Below are positions 56,572 through 64,000 of a DNA stretch of 64,000 nt, piece by piece. The position numbers were made by a program, and so were the translations under genes. How positions within the stretch are numbered: position 1 is the stretch's first letter; each line of letters begins with the position of its first letter. The stretch is taken from the NCBI GenBank assembly GCA_019636095.1, contig JAHBYF010000002.1, positions 248,001 through 312,000 of the forward strand. The letters are read 5' to 3'. Source of the DNA: Hyphomonadaceae bacterium. GTDB taxonomy: Bacteria; Pseudomonadota; Alphaproteobacteria; Caulobacterales; Aquidulcibacteraceae. The notes below the pieces were generated by a model. That model saw only the letters and a program-made list of their open reading frames with translations, made no database searches and was not told the origin of the DNA.

Positions 56572-57414
56572 CTAACGCTTCGGCGTTCCAAACGGCACGA
56601 CCTTGTTCTCAACGTCATGGCCGATGTCGCAGCGGCCCAGATACGCGATGCCGGTTTTCGAGCACCAATAGCGCATCATCTCTTCGGCCGTGGCGCCGAA
56701 GGGCTTGTCGTTCTCCGGGATGTCGCCAATGCGGCCGAGCTTGATCCCTTTCACGCTCCGCACGTTTGCGGAGGAGGTCATTTGAAAGAGGGCGCGGTCT
56801 AGTCGGTAGAGATACTCCCCTACGTCCTCCAGCATCAGCACGTGGCCGCTCAGATCCGGCTCAAGCGATGTGCCGAGCATTGATTGGAACACGGTGATGT
56901 TGAAGGCGGCGCATTTGGCGTCGAACATCACGCCGAGTTCGAGGCTCTCAGGGGAGCGGTCGATGAGCCACGAGAGCGCCCTCTTCACAGCCCCCTCGCC
57001 GCCCGCCCGCGTCATGTCCACGGGAATGGGCCCATGCGCCACGTTCTCGTAGCCGCGCGCGTAGAGGCCGCCGAGGATGGCGCCGTTGTCGCTGTAGCCG
57101 AGATAGGTTTTAAGACGCGAGGCGCCGTTGAGCTGGGCCAGCGCCGCTTCAGCGATCCTGCACGCGCCGTAGCCGCCGCGCGCAAACCAGATCGCGTCGA
57201 GCGCCGGATCGTTGGCGTACTCCACAAAGGCTTTGAGCCGCGTGCCATCGTCGCCGGCGAAATGTCCAGAACTCTCGAAACATTGCGGATGGACAACAAT
57301 TTCCGGCGCACGATCGAGAAAACTGTCCGCCGCGAAGGCCTTAAGCCGCGCCGCCAGCTCAGGCTCGATGCGCGTGCCGGGCGCAACAACGCCAATGCGG
57401 AGCGATGGGGCCAT
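56572..57414 (-). CDS. LD-carboxypeptidase / S66 family peptidase
   Basis: 280 aa peptidase S66 fold. It begins LRIGVVAPGTRIEPELAARL and has the GGYG elbow (FARGGYGACRIAEAAL), LGYSDNGAILGGLYARG and LEDVGEYLYRLDRAL (acid). The position that is Ser in many family members here reads Ala-Cys before the arginine. In the murein-recycling pathway LD-carboxypeptidases remove D-Ala from tetrapeptides. It is divergent from the Mpl-type gene 53 bp away. The ATG at 57414 leaves a realistic promoter gap; an ATG at 57456 leaves only 11 bp. Confidence 0.83.
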   Translation of the reverse strand: MAPSLRIGVVAPGTRIEPELAARLKAFAADSFLDRAPEIVVHPQCFESSGHFAGDDGTRLKAFVEYANDPALDAIWFARGGYGACRIAEAALAQLNGASRLKTYLGYSDNGAILGGLYARGYENVAHGPIPVDMTRAGGEGAVKRALSWLIDRSPESLELGVMFDAKCAAFNITVFQSMLGTSLEPDLSGHVLMLEDVGEYLYRLDRALFQMTSSANVRSVKGIKLGRIGDIPENDKPFGATAEEMMRYWCSKTGIAYLGRCDIGHDVENKVVPFGTPKR

Positions 57415-57467
57415 TCTGCGTGCGCGTCCTTGCCGATCGTCTGTGTTTCTCGTCATAACCGGGGCGA

Positions 57468-58871
57468 ATGAGTCAGGCCAAATCCTATTTCTTCAGCGGT
57501 GTCGGCGGCTCGGGAATGCTGCCGCTGGCGCTCATCCTGCGCGGCAAAGGCGTGACTGTCGCAGGTTCGGACCGGTCGCTTGATCAGGGCCGCCTCGGCG
57601 CGAAATTCGAGTATCTGAAAGCCCAAGGCATCGCCCTCTTCCCGCAGGACGGCTCCGGCGTCACCAGCGCCGATCAGATCCTGGTGCGCTCGGCAGCTGT
57701 GGAAGACACCGTGGGGGATGTCGTCGCCGCCAAGCGAGTGGGCGCGCAGGACTTGAAGCGGCCGCAGCTGCTGGCGGAGCTGTTCAACGCCGCGCCAGTG
57801 CGGATCGGGGTGGCCGGCACCAGCGGCAAGAGCACCACCACCGCGATGATTGCCTGGATGCTGCATCGCGCTGGGCGCGATCCCACGGTGATGAATGGCG
57901 CCGTGATGAAGAACTTCGTGACGCCGGAGGCACTCTTTGCGAGCGCGCTTGTCGGAAAAGGCGACGCGTTCGTGTCGGAGGTCGATGAGAGCGATGGCTC
58001 GATCGCGCGGTATGAGCCGACGATCGCCGTCGTCAACAACATCGCTCTCGATCACAAGAGCATGGATGAGCTGCGCGCGCTGTTCAGCGGTTTCGTCAAC
58101 AAGGCCGAGATCGCCGTACTGAATCTCGACAACGAAGAAACGGCGGCGCTCGTGATGGCGACCAGGGTCCGAACCTGCACCTACTCGCTCCGATCTGGCC
58201 TGGCTGATCTGCATTGCAGCGCCATCCGCTTAGCGCCTGATAGCGTGTCTTTCGATGTGTTGGAGAAAGACACCCGCGAAAGCGCCACGGTCGATCTAGC
58301 CGTGCCTGGCGAGCACAATGTCTCGAACGCGCTCGCAGCGCTCTCGGTCGCGCGCGCACTGGGCATGCCGCTGGGCGTCGCTGCGGCGGCGCTCAAAGGT
58401 TTTTCCGGCACCAAGCGGAGGCTTGAGGTTGTCGGCAAGGCCAACAACGTCACCGTCATCGATGATTTCGGGCACAACCCGGATAAGATCACCGCGACGC
58501 TCAACACGCTGCACGCCTTCCCGGGTCGTCTGCTGATCATGTTCCAGCCGCACGGCTTCGGCCCGCTAAAGCTGATGCGCGACGAGTTCATCGATTGCTT
58601 CGCCGGCAACATGGCCAACGACGACGTGCTGATCATGCCCGACCCGGTGTACTTCGGCGGCACCGTCGATCGCAGCGTCACCAGTGAGAACATCGTTTCC
58701 GGTGTGCGCGCGCGTGGAATGCAGGCAATGGCCTTTGCCGAGCGCGGCGCATGTGGCGACAAGCTGATCGAACTGGCCGAGCCAAGCGATCGCATCGTGG
58801 TGATGGGTGCGCGCGATGATACGCTATCGGTGTTCGCGGCAGAGCTAGTAGAACGTCTGTCGCAGAAGTAG
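57468..58871 (+). CDS. mpl: UDP-MurNAc:murein tripeptide ligase, Mpl type
   Basis: 467 aa Mur-ligase-fold enzyme. The N-terminal Rossmann motif is [14 protein letters not shown], the ATP-binding P-loop GTSGKST lies at 117-123, and the C-terminal ligase domain has [12 protein letters not shown] and FQPHGFGP. The early motif differs from MurC's GIGGxGMSG-type start, which together with the neighbouring LD-carboxypeptidase favours recycling ligase Mpl; MurC remains a possible alternative. It attaches recycled tripeptide to UDP-MurNAc. It is convergent with hflX, with 8 bp between stop codons. Confidence 0.75.
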   Translation: MSQAKSYFFSGVGGSGMLPLALILRGKGVTVAGSDRSLDQGRLGAKFEYLKAQGIALFPQDGSGVTSADQILVRSAAVEDTVGDVVAAKRVGAQDLKRPQLLAELFNAAPVRIGVAGTSGKSTTTAMIAWMLHRAGRDPTVMNGAVMKNFVTPEALFASALVGKGDAFVSEVDESDGSIARYEPTIAVVNNIALDHKSMDELRALFSGFVNKAEIAVLNLDNEETAALVMATRVRTCTYSLRSGLADLHCSAIRLAPDSVSFDVLEKDTRESATVDLAVPGEHNVSNALAALSVARALGMPLGVAAAALKGFSGTKRRLEVVGKANNVTVIDDFGHNPDKITATLNTLHAFPGRLLIMFQPHGFGPLKLMRDEFIDCFAGNMANDDVLIMPDPVYFGGTVDRSVTSENIVSGVRARGMQAMAFAERGACGDKLIELAEPSDRIVVMGARDDTLSVFAAELVERLSQK

Positions 58872-58879
58872 GGCGCCCC

Positions 58880-60232
58880 CTACTCCGCCGCCGGACGTAA
58901 TTCTTCGGGCAGGGGCTCTAGAGGTGCAAATCGCGCCGCATCCTCCACCAATAGCTCCGCGCGCAGAGTCAGATTGCCGTCGTCGTCGGTGTGCTCTTCA
59001 AGAATCTTGCCTGTGGCCGCGACCTGCGCGCGGACACGGCCCGCATCGTCGGGCGCCAAGGCTAGGGTGATGACACGCGTCGCGGAGAAGGCGGCTCGGT
59101 CGATAGCGGCGAGCAGGGCGTCCACGCCCTCCCCGGTCTCAGCCGAGAGCGCAACAGGGGGTAGGGCGCCCTGCCCCTGTTCCGTCGCTTCCGCGCGGCG
59201 CTGGCGGCCGGCGCGCGTGTCATGGTCGAGGAGGTCGATCTTATTCCAGGCTTCGAGCATGGGCGGCGACTTGCCGCCGGCATCTTTGGCTAGCTGCGCA
59301 AGAACCGCCAGCACATCGGTTTTCTGATCTTCGCTCTGCGGATGTGCGATGTCGCGCACGTGCACAAGCAGATCGGCTTCGGTCACTGCTTCAAGCGTTG
59401 CGCGGAAGCTCTCGACTAATTCGTGTGGCAGATCAGAGATGAAGCCGACCGTATCGCTCATGATCACGGCGCGTCCGCTGGGCAGTTGTACTTTTCGCGC
59501 TGTGGGATCGAGCGTGGCGAACAGCATGTCCTTCGCCAGCACACCGGCCTGCGTGAGCCGGTTGAATAATGTCGACTTGCCGGCGTTGGTGTAGCCAACG
59601 AGCACGACAGCCGGCAGGCCCGCACGCGAACGCGCGCGCCGTTGGAGGCCACGTGTGCGCCGTACATCTTCAAGCTCCTTCTTCAGCTTGATGATGCGAT
59701 CGGCGATGATGCGGCGGTCAAGCTCGATCTGGGTTTCACCAGGGCCCCCTGTTTTACCAAGGCCGCCGCGTTGACGTTCCAAGTGTGTCCATGTCCGCAC
59801 AAGGCGCGAGCGTTCATAGCCTTGTCGCGCAAGTTCGACCTGAAGTTTGCCTTCCTTGGTGCGGGCGCGCAGGCCAAATATTTCAAGGATCAATCCCGTG
59901 CGATCAATCACCTTAGAGCCGGTATCGAGTTCAAGGTTGCGCTGCTGCACAGGCGACAATGCGGCGTCGATGACGATTACGCCGACACCGAGTTCATCGG
60001 CCTGATGCTTCAAGCGCTCAACGCGCCCGGACCCGAAGTAGCTACGCGGATTGATCTGCCTCAGCGGCGCGGCCTCGGCGCTCGCAACGTCGAGCCCCAG
60101 CGCTTGCGCCAGCCCGACAGCCTCCAGCAGCCGCGCTTCGCCGTCGCGCACGCTCTCATCCGCGCTTGCGAGCGGACGCAGGACGATAGCCTTGTTCAGA
60201 TCTTTGTCCGGCGTATCAGCCGTCGACGTCAT
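58880..60232 (-). CDS. hflX: GTPase HflX
   Basis: 450 aa ribosome-associated GTPase. The N-terminal HflX domain has [24 protein letters not shown]. The G domain has G1 [27 protein letters not shown] (G3 region) and NKID (G4). It splits stalled ribosomes under heat stress. The ATG at 60232 gives the family start and overlaps the end of hfq by 17 nt; a longer frame to 60340 is an hfq shadow. The hfq-hflX pair is conserved across proteobacteria. Confidence 0.93.
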   Translation of the reverse strand: MTSTADTPDKDLNKAIVLRPLASADESVRDGEARLLEAVGLAQALGLDVASAEAAPLRQINPRSYFGSGRVERLKHQADELGVGVIVIDAALSPVQQRNLELDTGSKVIDRTGLILEIFGLRARTKEGKLQVELARQGYERSRLVRTWTHLERQRGGLGKTGGPGETQIELDRRIIADRIIKLKKELEDVRRTRGLQRRARSRAGLPAVVLVGYTNAGKSTLFNRLTQAGVLAKDMLFATLDPTARKVQLPSGRAVIMSDTVGFISDLPHELVESFRATLEAVTEADLLVHVRDIAHPQSEDQKTDVLAVLAQLAKDAGGKSPPMLEAWNKIDLLDHDTRAGRQRRAEATEQGQGALPPVALSAETGEGVDALLAAIDRAAFSATRVITLALAPDDAGRVRAQVAATGKILEEHTDDDGNLTLRAELLVEDAARFAPLEPLPEELRPAAE

Positions 60233-60467
60233 CAGCCGCCTTTTCGTTCTCGAACAATTGCACGGGCGCGCCCGGCATGATGGTCGAGATCGCGTGCTTG
60301 TAAACCAGCTGCACTTGGCCGTCGCGGCGCAACAACACACAGAAATTGTCGAACCAGGTGACGACGCCTTGAAGCTTCACGCCATTGACCAGGAAGATGG
60401 TGAGCGGCGTCTTGGCTTTGCGGACCGCGTTGAGAAACGTGTCCTGGAGGTTTTGTTTCTTATCCAT
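60216..60467 (-). CDS. hfq: RNA chaperone Hfq
   Basis: 83 aa Sm-like hexamer subunit that pairs small RNAs with mRNAs. The Sm1 motif is [20 protein letters not shown] and the Sm2 motif is [11 protein letters not shown]. The C-terminal tail is short. The ATG at 60467 gives [13 protein letters not shown]; an in-frame ATG at 60482 adds five residues. It is downstream of dat with a 114-bp gap that carries a small hairpin. Confidence 0.96.
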   Translation of the reverse strand: MDKKQNLQDTFLNAVRKAKTPLTIFLVNGVKLQGVVTWFDNFCVLLRRDGQVQLVYKHAISTIMPGAPVQLFENEKAADDVDG

Positions 60468-60535
60468 GGTGTTAGCCCCCATGTTGGTTGAGTTTTATGG
60501 CGCCCCGTCGAACGCAGGGCTGCGACAGCAGCTAT

Positions 60536-60552
60536 ACGGTGCGCCGCACCGT
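60536..60552. promoter_or_regulatory. Perfect inverted repeat upstream of hfq
   Basis: ACGGTGC (60536-60542), GCC, GCACCGT (60546-60552). It lies 69-85 bp upstream of the hfq start and could be an operator or part of the mRNA leader. No T-run follows on either strand. Confidence 0.35.
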
Positions 60553-60581
60553 TCGCCAACCGCAACGGAACCGAAAACGGC

Positions 60582-61427
60582 TCAGGCGCCCAAATAAGCG
60601 GCGCGCAAAGCTTCTGTGACGGGACCTGGCTTGCCGTCGCCAACGGCCACGCCATCAATCTCGACCACAGCCGTGGCGGCATTGGACGCGGCGGTGATGA
60701 ACGCTTCACGCGCGCGCTTTGCTTCTTCCATCGTGAACGGGCGCTCTTCGACTTTCATTTGACGTTCTTGCGCAAGTTTGAGCACTGCGCCGCGAGTGAT
60801 GCCGTGAAGGATGTCGAACGACAATTCGCGCGTGCGCAACACGCCATCGGCGTCGACAATCCAGGCACTCGAAGACGTACCTTCGGTAACAAGGTTATTC
60901 TCGTCTACAAACCACGCCTCGAACGCTCCCCTCTCTTTCGCGGCCTGGCGGGCGAGCACGTTGGGGAGGAGGTTGACTGACTTAATGTCACGCCGCTGCC
61001 AACGTGTTTCTGACGCGCTGATGACCTTGATGCCGGAGGCGGCACGCTTTGAGATCGCGGCGCGGTCAAGGTTCTTGGCCGTGACTATGAGCGTGGGCTT
61101 TGTGTTGGCTGCCGGAAATACGTGATCGCGGTTTGCCGCACCACGGCTCACTTGCACATAGACGATGCCGTCAGTCACGCGGTTGCGCCGCATTGTCTCG
61201 CGCATCACCACCATCAACGTAGCTTCGTTCATTGGTGGGGTGATGCGCAGTTCGGCCAACGAACGCTGGAGGCGGGTCATGTGGCCATCCGTGTCGAACA
61301 TACGTCCGTCACGGATGGCCCAGACTTCGTAGATCGAGTCCGCGAACTGGAAGCCGCGGTCCTGAATCGAGATGCTCGCGCTACGCAAAGGCACGTAGGC
61401 GCCGTTCACGTAGGCGATGCGGCTCAT
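60582..61427 (-). CDS. dat: D-amino acid aminotransferase
   Basis: 281 aa PLP class IV aminotransferase. The PLP lysine is in QRRDIKSVNLL, and the later motif VTEGTSSSAWIVDADG is typical of D-alanine transaminases. It interconverts D-alanine and D-glutamate with 2-oxo acids for murein synthesis. The start overlaps the ntrX stop by 4 nt (ATGA). Alternative family members (branched-chain aminotransferase, lyase) are less likely given the context. Confidence 0.9.
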   Translation of the reverse strand: MSRIAYVNGAYVPLRSASISIQDRGFQFADSIYEVWAIRDGRMFDTDGHMTRLQRSLAELRITPPMNEATLMVVMRETMRRNRVTDGIVYVQVSRGAANRDHVFPAANTKPTLIVTAKNLDRAAISKRAASGIKVISASETRWQRRDIKSVNLLPNVLARQAAKERGAFEAWFVDENNLVTEGTSSSAWIVDADGVLRTRELSFDILHGITRGAVLKLAQERQMKVEERPFTMEEAKRAREAFITAASNAATAVVEIDGVAVGDGKPGPVTEALRAAYLGA

Positions 61428-62818
61428 TCAGGATCAGCGCCGTTGCGGCCTGGCGGATCTACGCCGAGCGACTTCAGTTTGCGGTGCAGCGCCGAACGCT
61501 CCATGCCGATGAAGGCCGCAGTGCGCGAGATATTGCCGCCAAAGCGCGTGATCTGAACGTTTAGATATTCGCGCTCGAATCGCTCGCGTGCGTCGCGTAG
61601 TGGCAGACCGATGACCTGCTGCAGGCCGTCTCGTTTGGAAGAACCAGCCTGCGGCCATGCGTCTTCGGGGAGGTTGTCGACGGTGACGGGTGTTGAAGCG
61701 TCGCCTGTCGCCAAGATCAAGATGCGCTCAATGACATTGCGCAGCTGGCGGACATTGCCGGGCCAATCTGCGGCTTGCAGCGTCGCCAGTGCATCCTCGC
61801 CGATTTGGCGCGCAGGGACGCCCGACATGCCTGCAAGGCGGCCCACGAAATATCCAGCGAGTTCGGGGATGTCCTCACGCCGTTCAGCGATGCTAGGCGC
61901 GCGCAACGGCACGACATTAAGTCGGTGATAGAGATCCTCGCGGAAATGACCCTCAGAGATGTCGCCGGAAAGATCGCGTGAGCTTGACGATACGACGCGG
62001 ACATTGACCTGCACATCATTGGCGCCGTGCAAGCGTTTGAAACGCTGATCCACGAGTACGCGGAGAATTTTTGACTGGGTCTCAAGCGGCATGTCGCCGA
62101 CTTCGTCCAGAAAGAGCGTGCCCATGTGAGCCTGCTCGAAGACGCCGATCTTTTTCGGTCGCCCGTCCGCACCCTCTTCGCCGAAGATCTCGGTCTCCAT
62201 GCGGTCAGGCGCGATAGAGGCTGCGTTGATGGCGACGAACGGACCGCCCGAACGTGGGCTGCGTTCATGGAGGAGCCGCGCCACCAGTTCCTTGCCGGCG
62301 CCCGCCGGCCCCGTGATTAGGACACGAGAGTTCGTTTGGGCAACGCGATCAATCGATGCGCGAAGCGCGACCATCACCGCCGACGAACCGATGAGACTGT
62401 CGCTCGCCGCCGACTTGGCTTTGAGCTCGGAATTTTCCCGCTTCAGCCGCGTGGTTTCCAACGCTCGCGAGACCACGTGCAATAGACGATCCGCTGTGAA
62501 GGGCTTTTCGACGAAATCGTAGGCGCCCTTGCGGATCGCCGCCACCGCGGTTTCGATTGTGCCGTGACCGGAGATGACGACGACCGGCACATCGGCGTCG
62601 ATCTCTTTGAAGTTTTGAAGGAGATCCAAACCATCCATGCGGCTGCCTTGCAGCCAGATGTCGAGCACGATCAAAGAAGGCCGACGCTTGCCGAAGGCAT
62701 TCAGCGCCTCGTCACTGTCCCGCGCGGTGCGTACGTGGTGACCATCGTCTTCCAGGATGCCGGAAACGAGGTCGCGGATGTCTGCTTCGTCGTCGACTAC
62801 GAGGATGTCTTGCGTCAT
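61424..62818 (-). CDS. ntrX: Sigma-54-type response regulator NtrX
   Basis: 464 aa. An N-terminal receiver (ILVVDDEADIRDLVSG; phosphoacceptor in VLDIWLQG), an AAA+ module with Walker A GPAGAGKE and Walker B GTLFLDEVGDMP, and a C-terminal Fis-type HTH (GGNISRTAAFIGMERSALHRKL). The GAFTGA loop that contacts sigma-54 is absent: the segment after the EIFGEE motif reads GADGRPKKIGVFEQA. NtrX may therefore not activate sigma-54 in the usual way. It controls nitrogen, redox and envelope genes in alphaproteobacteria. It overlaps ntrY by 1 nt and dat by 4 nt. Confidence 0.93.
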   Translation of the reverse strand: MTQDILVVDDEADIRDLVSGILEDDGHHVRTARDSDEALNAFGKRRPSLIVLDIWLQGSRMDGLDLLQNFKEIDADVPVVVISGHGTIETAVAAIRKGAYDFVEKPFTADRLLHVVSRALETTRLKRENSELKAKSAASDSLIGSSAVMVALRASIDRVAQTNSRVLITGPAGAGKELVARLLHERSPRSGGPFVAINAASIAPDRMETEIFGEEGADGRPKKIGVFEQAHMGTLFLDEVGDMPLETQSKILRVLVDQRFKRLHGANDVQVNVRVVSSSSRDLSGDISEGHFREDLYHRLNVVPLRAPSIAERREDIPELAGYFVGRLAGMSGVPARQIGEDALATLQAADWPGNVRQLRNVIERILILATGDASTPVTVDNLPEDAWPQAGSSKRDGLQQVIGLPLRDARERFEREYLNVQITRFGGNISRTAAFIGMERSALHRKLKSLGVDPPGRNGADPE

Positions 62819-64000
62819 CAGATGGCTCCTGCGCCGTGTTCTGCAGCGGGGTCGATCGCGTCTTCGCCGCGTTTGGGGAGAACAAAACGAACGACCGCCC
62901 CAGGTGCGCTACCTGGTGCGTCGTCCAACTCAATTAGCCCCCCATGGTCCTCAATCACGCGCGCAACGATGGCGAGGCCGAGCCCCGCACCCCTTGTGCG
63001 TGTCGTGACGTACGGTTCGATCAGGCGATGGCGATCTTTCTCCGGAAAACCCAGCCCGTTGTCGATTACTTCGAACTGCACGCCGAAATCCAAATCGCGG
63101 AGCCGCAGCGTGACGAAGCCATCCTTGGGCTCGCCGTCGCGCTCGCGTCGAGCCTGCACGCTTTCGCTGGCATTCTTTATGAGATTTAGCAGCGATTGGC
63201 CGATCAGGCGTTCGTCGCTGATGAGAGCAATCGGCTGATCGGCGCCTTCAACTTCGATCCGAACGTCCGGGAAGACCAAACGTTGCGCGAACACCGTGGA
63301 GCGCGCGACTTCGCTGATGTCGGCATACGCCATTCGTGGCGCAGGCATGCGAGCGAACGAGGAAAACTCGTCGACCATGCGCCCAATGTCGGCAACCTGC
63401 CGCAGGATCGTGTCGGTGCACTTCGCGAACGTGTCGGGATCGGAGGTGATTTCAGTCGAGTATTTTTTCCGCAGGCGCTCGGCCGAAAGCTGAATGGGCG
63501 TCAGCGGATTTTTGATCTCGTGGGCGATGCGGCGCGCGACATCCTTCCACGCCTCTTGGCGCTGGGCGGAGATGAGCGTCGTCATGTCGTCGAAGGTGAG
63601 CACGAGGCCGCCATCGGCCTCGGGGCTCATGCGCACGCTGAGGTTCACCGACCCGCCCTCGCGCATCAGATCGACGCGCTGCGGCGGCGCCTGACTTGTG
63701 CGCGGTTGGTTCAGCAATTCAGCGAATTCAGGCGCAAGGTCGATCAAGCGCCGGCCAATGAGGTCGCCGCTGTCTAAGCCAAGCAGGTGAACGGCGGAAC
63801 GATTGAGCGCGCTTATGCGCCCATTGGCGTCGAGGCCGACTACGCCGGCGCTGACGCCGCCAAGTACGGCCTCGATGAACGAGCGTCTGTTATCGGCGTC
63901 TTCTTGCGCCGTCACCAGGTCGCGGCGCTGTGTTTCAAGTTGCGCCGTCATGCGGTTGAAGGCGCTCGCTAGCGCATCGACTTCGTCGCGCTCTTCACCG
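62818..64000 (-). CDS. ntrY: Sensor histidine kinase NtrY (3' part; runs off the window)
   Basis: The visible C-terminal 394 residues continue past base 64000 and read on through a HAMP domain (RDEVDALASAFNRM, bases 63946-63987). Then follow a PAS domain (GVVGLDANGRISALNRSAV), the His-kinase dimerisation box with RRIAHEIKNPLTPIQLSAERL, and the ATPase boxes (NLIKNASESV, DNGLGFPEKD, GAGLGLAI). The upstream transmembrane part is missing. It phosphorylates NtrX. Its stop overlaps the ntrX start by 1 nt. Confidence 0.94.
   Translation of the reverse strand, partial: GEERDEVDALASAFNRMTAQLETQRRDLVTAQEDADNRRSFIEAVLGGVSAGVVGLDANGRISALNRSAVHLLGLDSGDLIGRRLIDLAPEFAELLNQPRTSQAPPQRVDLMREGGSVNLSVRMSPEADGGLVLTFDDMTTLISAQRQEAWKDVARRIAHEIKNPLTPIQLSAERLRKKYSTEITSDPDTFAKCTDTILRQVADIGRMVDEFSSFARMPAPRMAYADISEVARSTVFAQRLVFPDVRIEVEGADQPIALISDERLIGQSLLNLIKNASESVQARRERDGEPKDGFVTLRLRDLDFGVQFEVIDNGLGFPEKDRHRLIEPYVTTRTRGAGLGLAIVARVIEDHGGLIELDDAPGSAPGAVVRFVLPKRGEDAIDPAAEHGAGAI

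Noticed and set aside
60216..60340. Longer HflX start inside hfq
   Set aside because: The extra 36 residues are a shadow of hfq; the ATG at 60232 gives the family N-terminus with a small overlap.

Overview
The window is a GC-rich, gene-dense piece of an alphaproteobacterial chromosome, most likely from Caulobacterales (Caulobacter or Hyphomonadaceae relatives). The reasons are the ntrY-ntrX-dat-hfq-hflX order, an NDUFS4-like complex I subunit, a DUF4167 protein, tig-clpP-clpX-lon-HU synteny, coniferyl-aldehyde dehydrogenase and a PopA-like protein with a degenerate GGDEF domain. There are about 60 protein genes and three tRNAs. I see no insertion sequences, prophage, CRISPR array or rRNA, so this looks like core chromosome with a few lineage-specific insertions.

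Region 1 (1-9400) is a DUF4167 protein and an alpha/beta hydrolase, then a long SUF iron-sulfur operon: iscR-like Rrf2 regulator, NifS/IscS-type desulfurase, sufB, an unknown lipoprotein, sufC, sufD, sufS, sufT, sufA and a TfoX-like protein. A sequence close to the type 1 IscR operator lies in front of the regulator gene, which suggests feedback control of the whole operon. Region 2 (9400-19500) is mixed: a small membrane protein, a crotonase-family enzyme, a diguanylate cyclase, coniferyl-aldehyde dehydrogenase, a DEAD-box helicase, a ClC channel or antiporter, parE and two small exported proteins. Region 3 (19500-24540) has glnB-glnA, a histidine phosphatase coupled to the NAD(P)HX repair enzyme, an unknown membrane protein and tRNA-Leu.

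Region 4 (24650-34900) is the protein quality-control block: trigger factor, clpP, clpX, lon and HU. Three tandem paralogs of an unrecognised exported protein family sit between clpP and clpX. NDUFS4 and tRNA-Arg follow. Region 5 (34990-45400) has mercaptopyruvate sulfurtransferase, CFA synthase, an LPS-core-type glycosyltransferase, recG, sdhE-mfd and the PopA-like c-di-GMP effector. Region 6 (45500-50010) has a CaiB-family CoA transferase, a two-subunit 3-oxoacid CoA transferase preceded by a strongly folded intergenic segment, a large outer-membrane protein and tRNA-Ser.

Region 7 (50100-58900) holds cell-envelope and DNA metabolism genes: RlpA, a D,D-carboxypeptidase, holB, tatD, an MBL-fold hydrolase, mazG, and a divergent LD-carboxypeptidase/Mpl pair that points to murein-peptide recycling. 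Region 8 (58900-64000) is hflX, hfq, dat, ntrX and the 3' part of ntrY, all on the minus strand.

The most unusual items are the triplicated exported family between clpP and clpX, the lipoprotein inside the SUF operon, the PopA-like protein with an intact c-di-GMP I-site, and the multi-hairpin leader before the 3-oxoacid CoA transferase genes. All functional statements come from reading the sequence; no database search was run.
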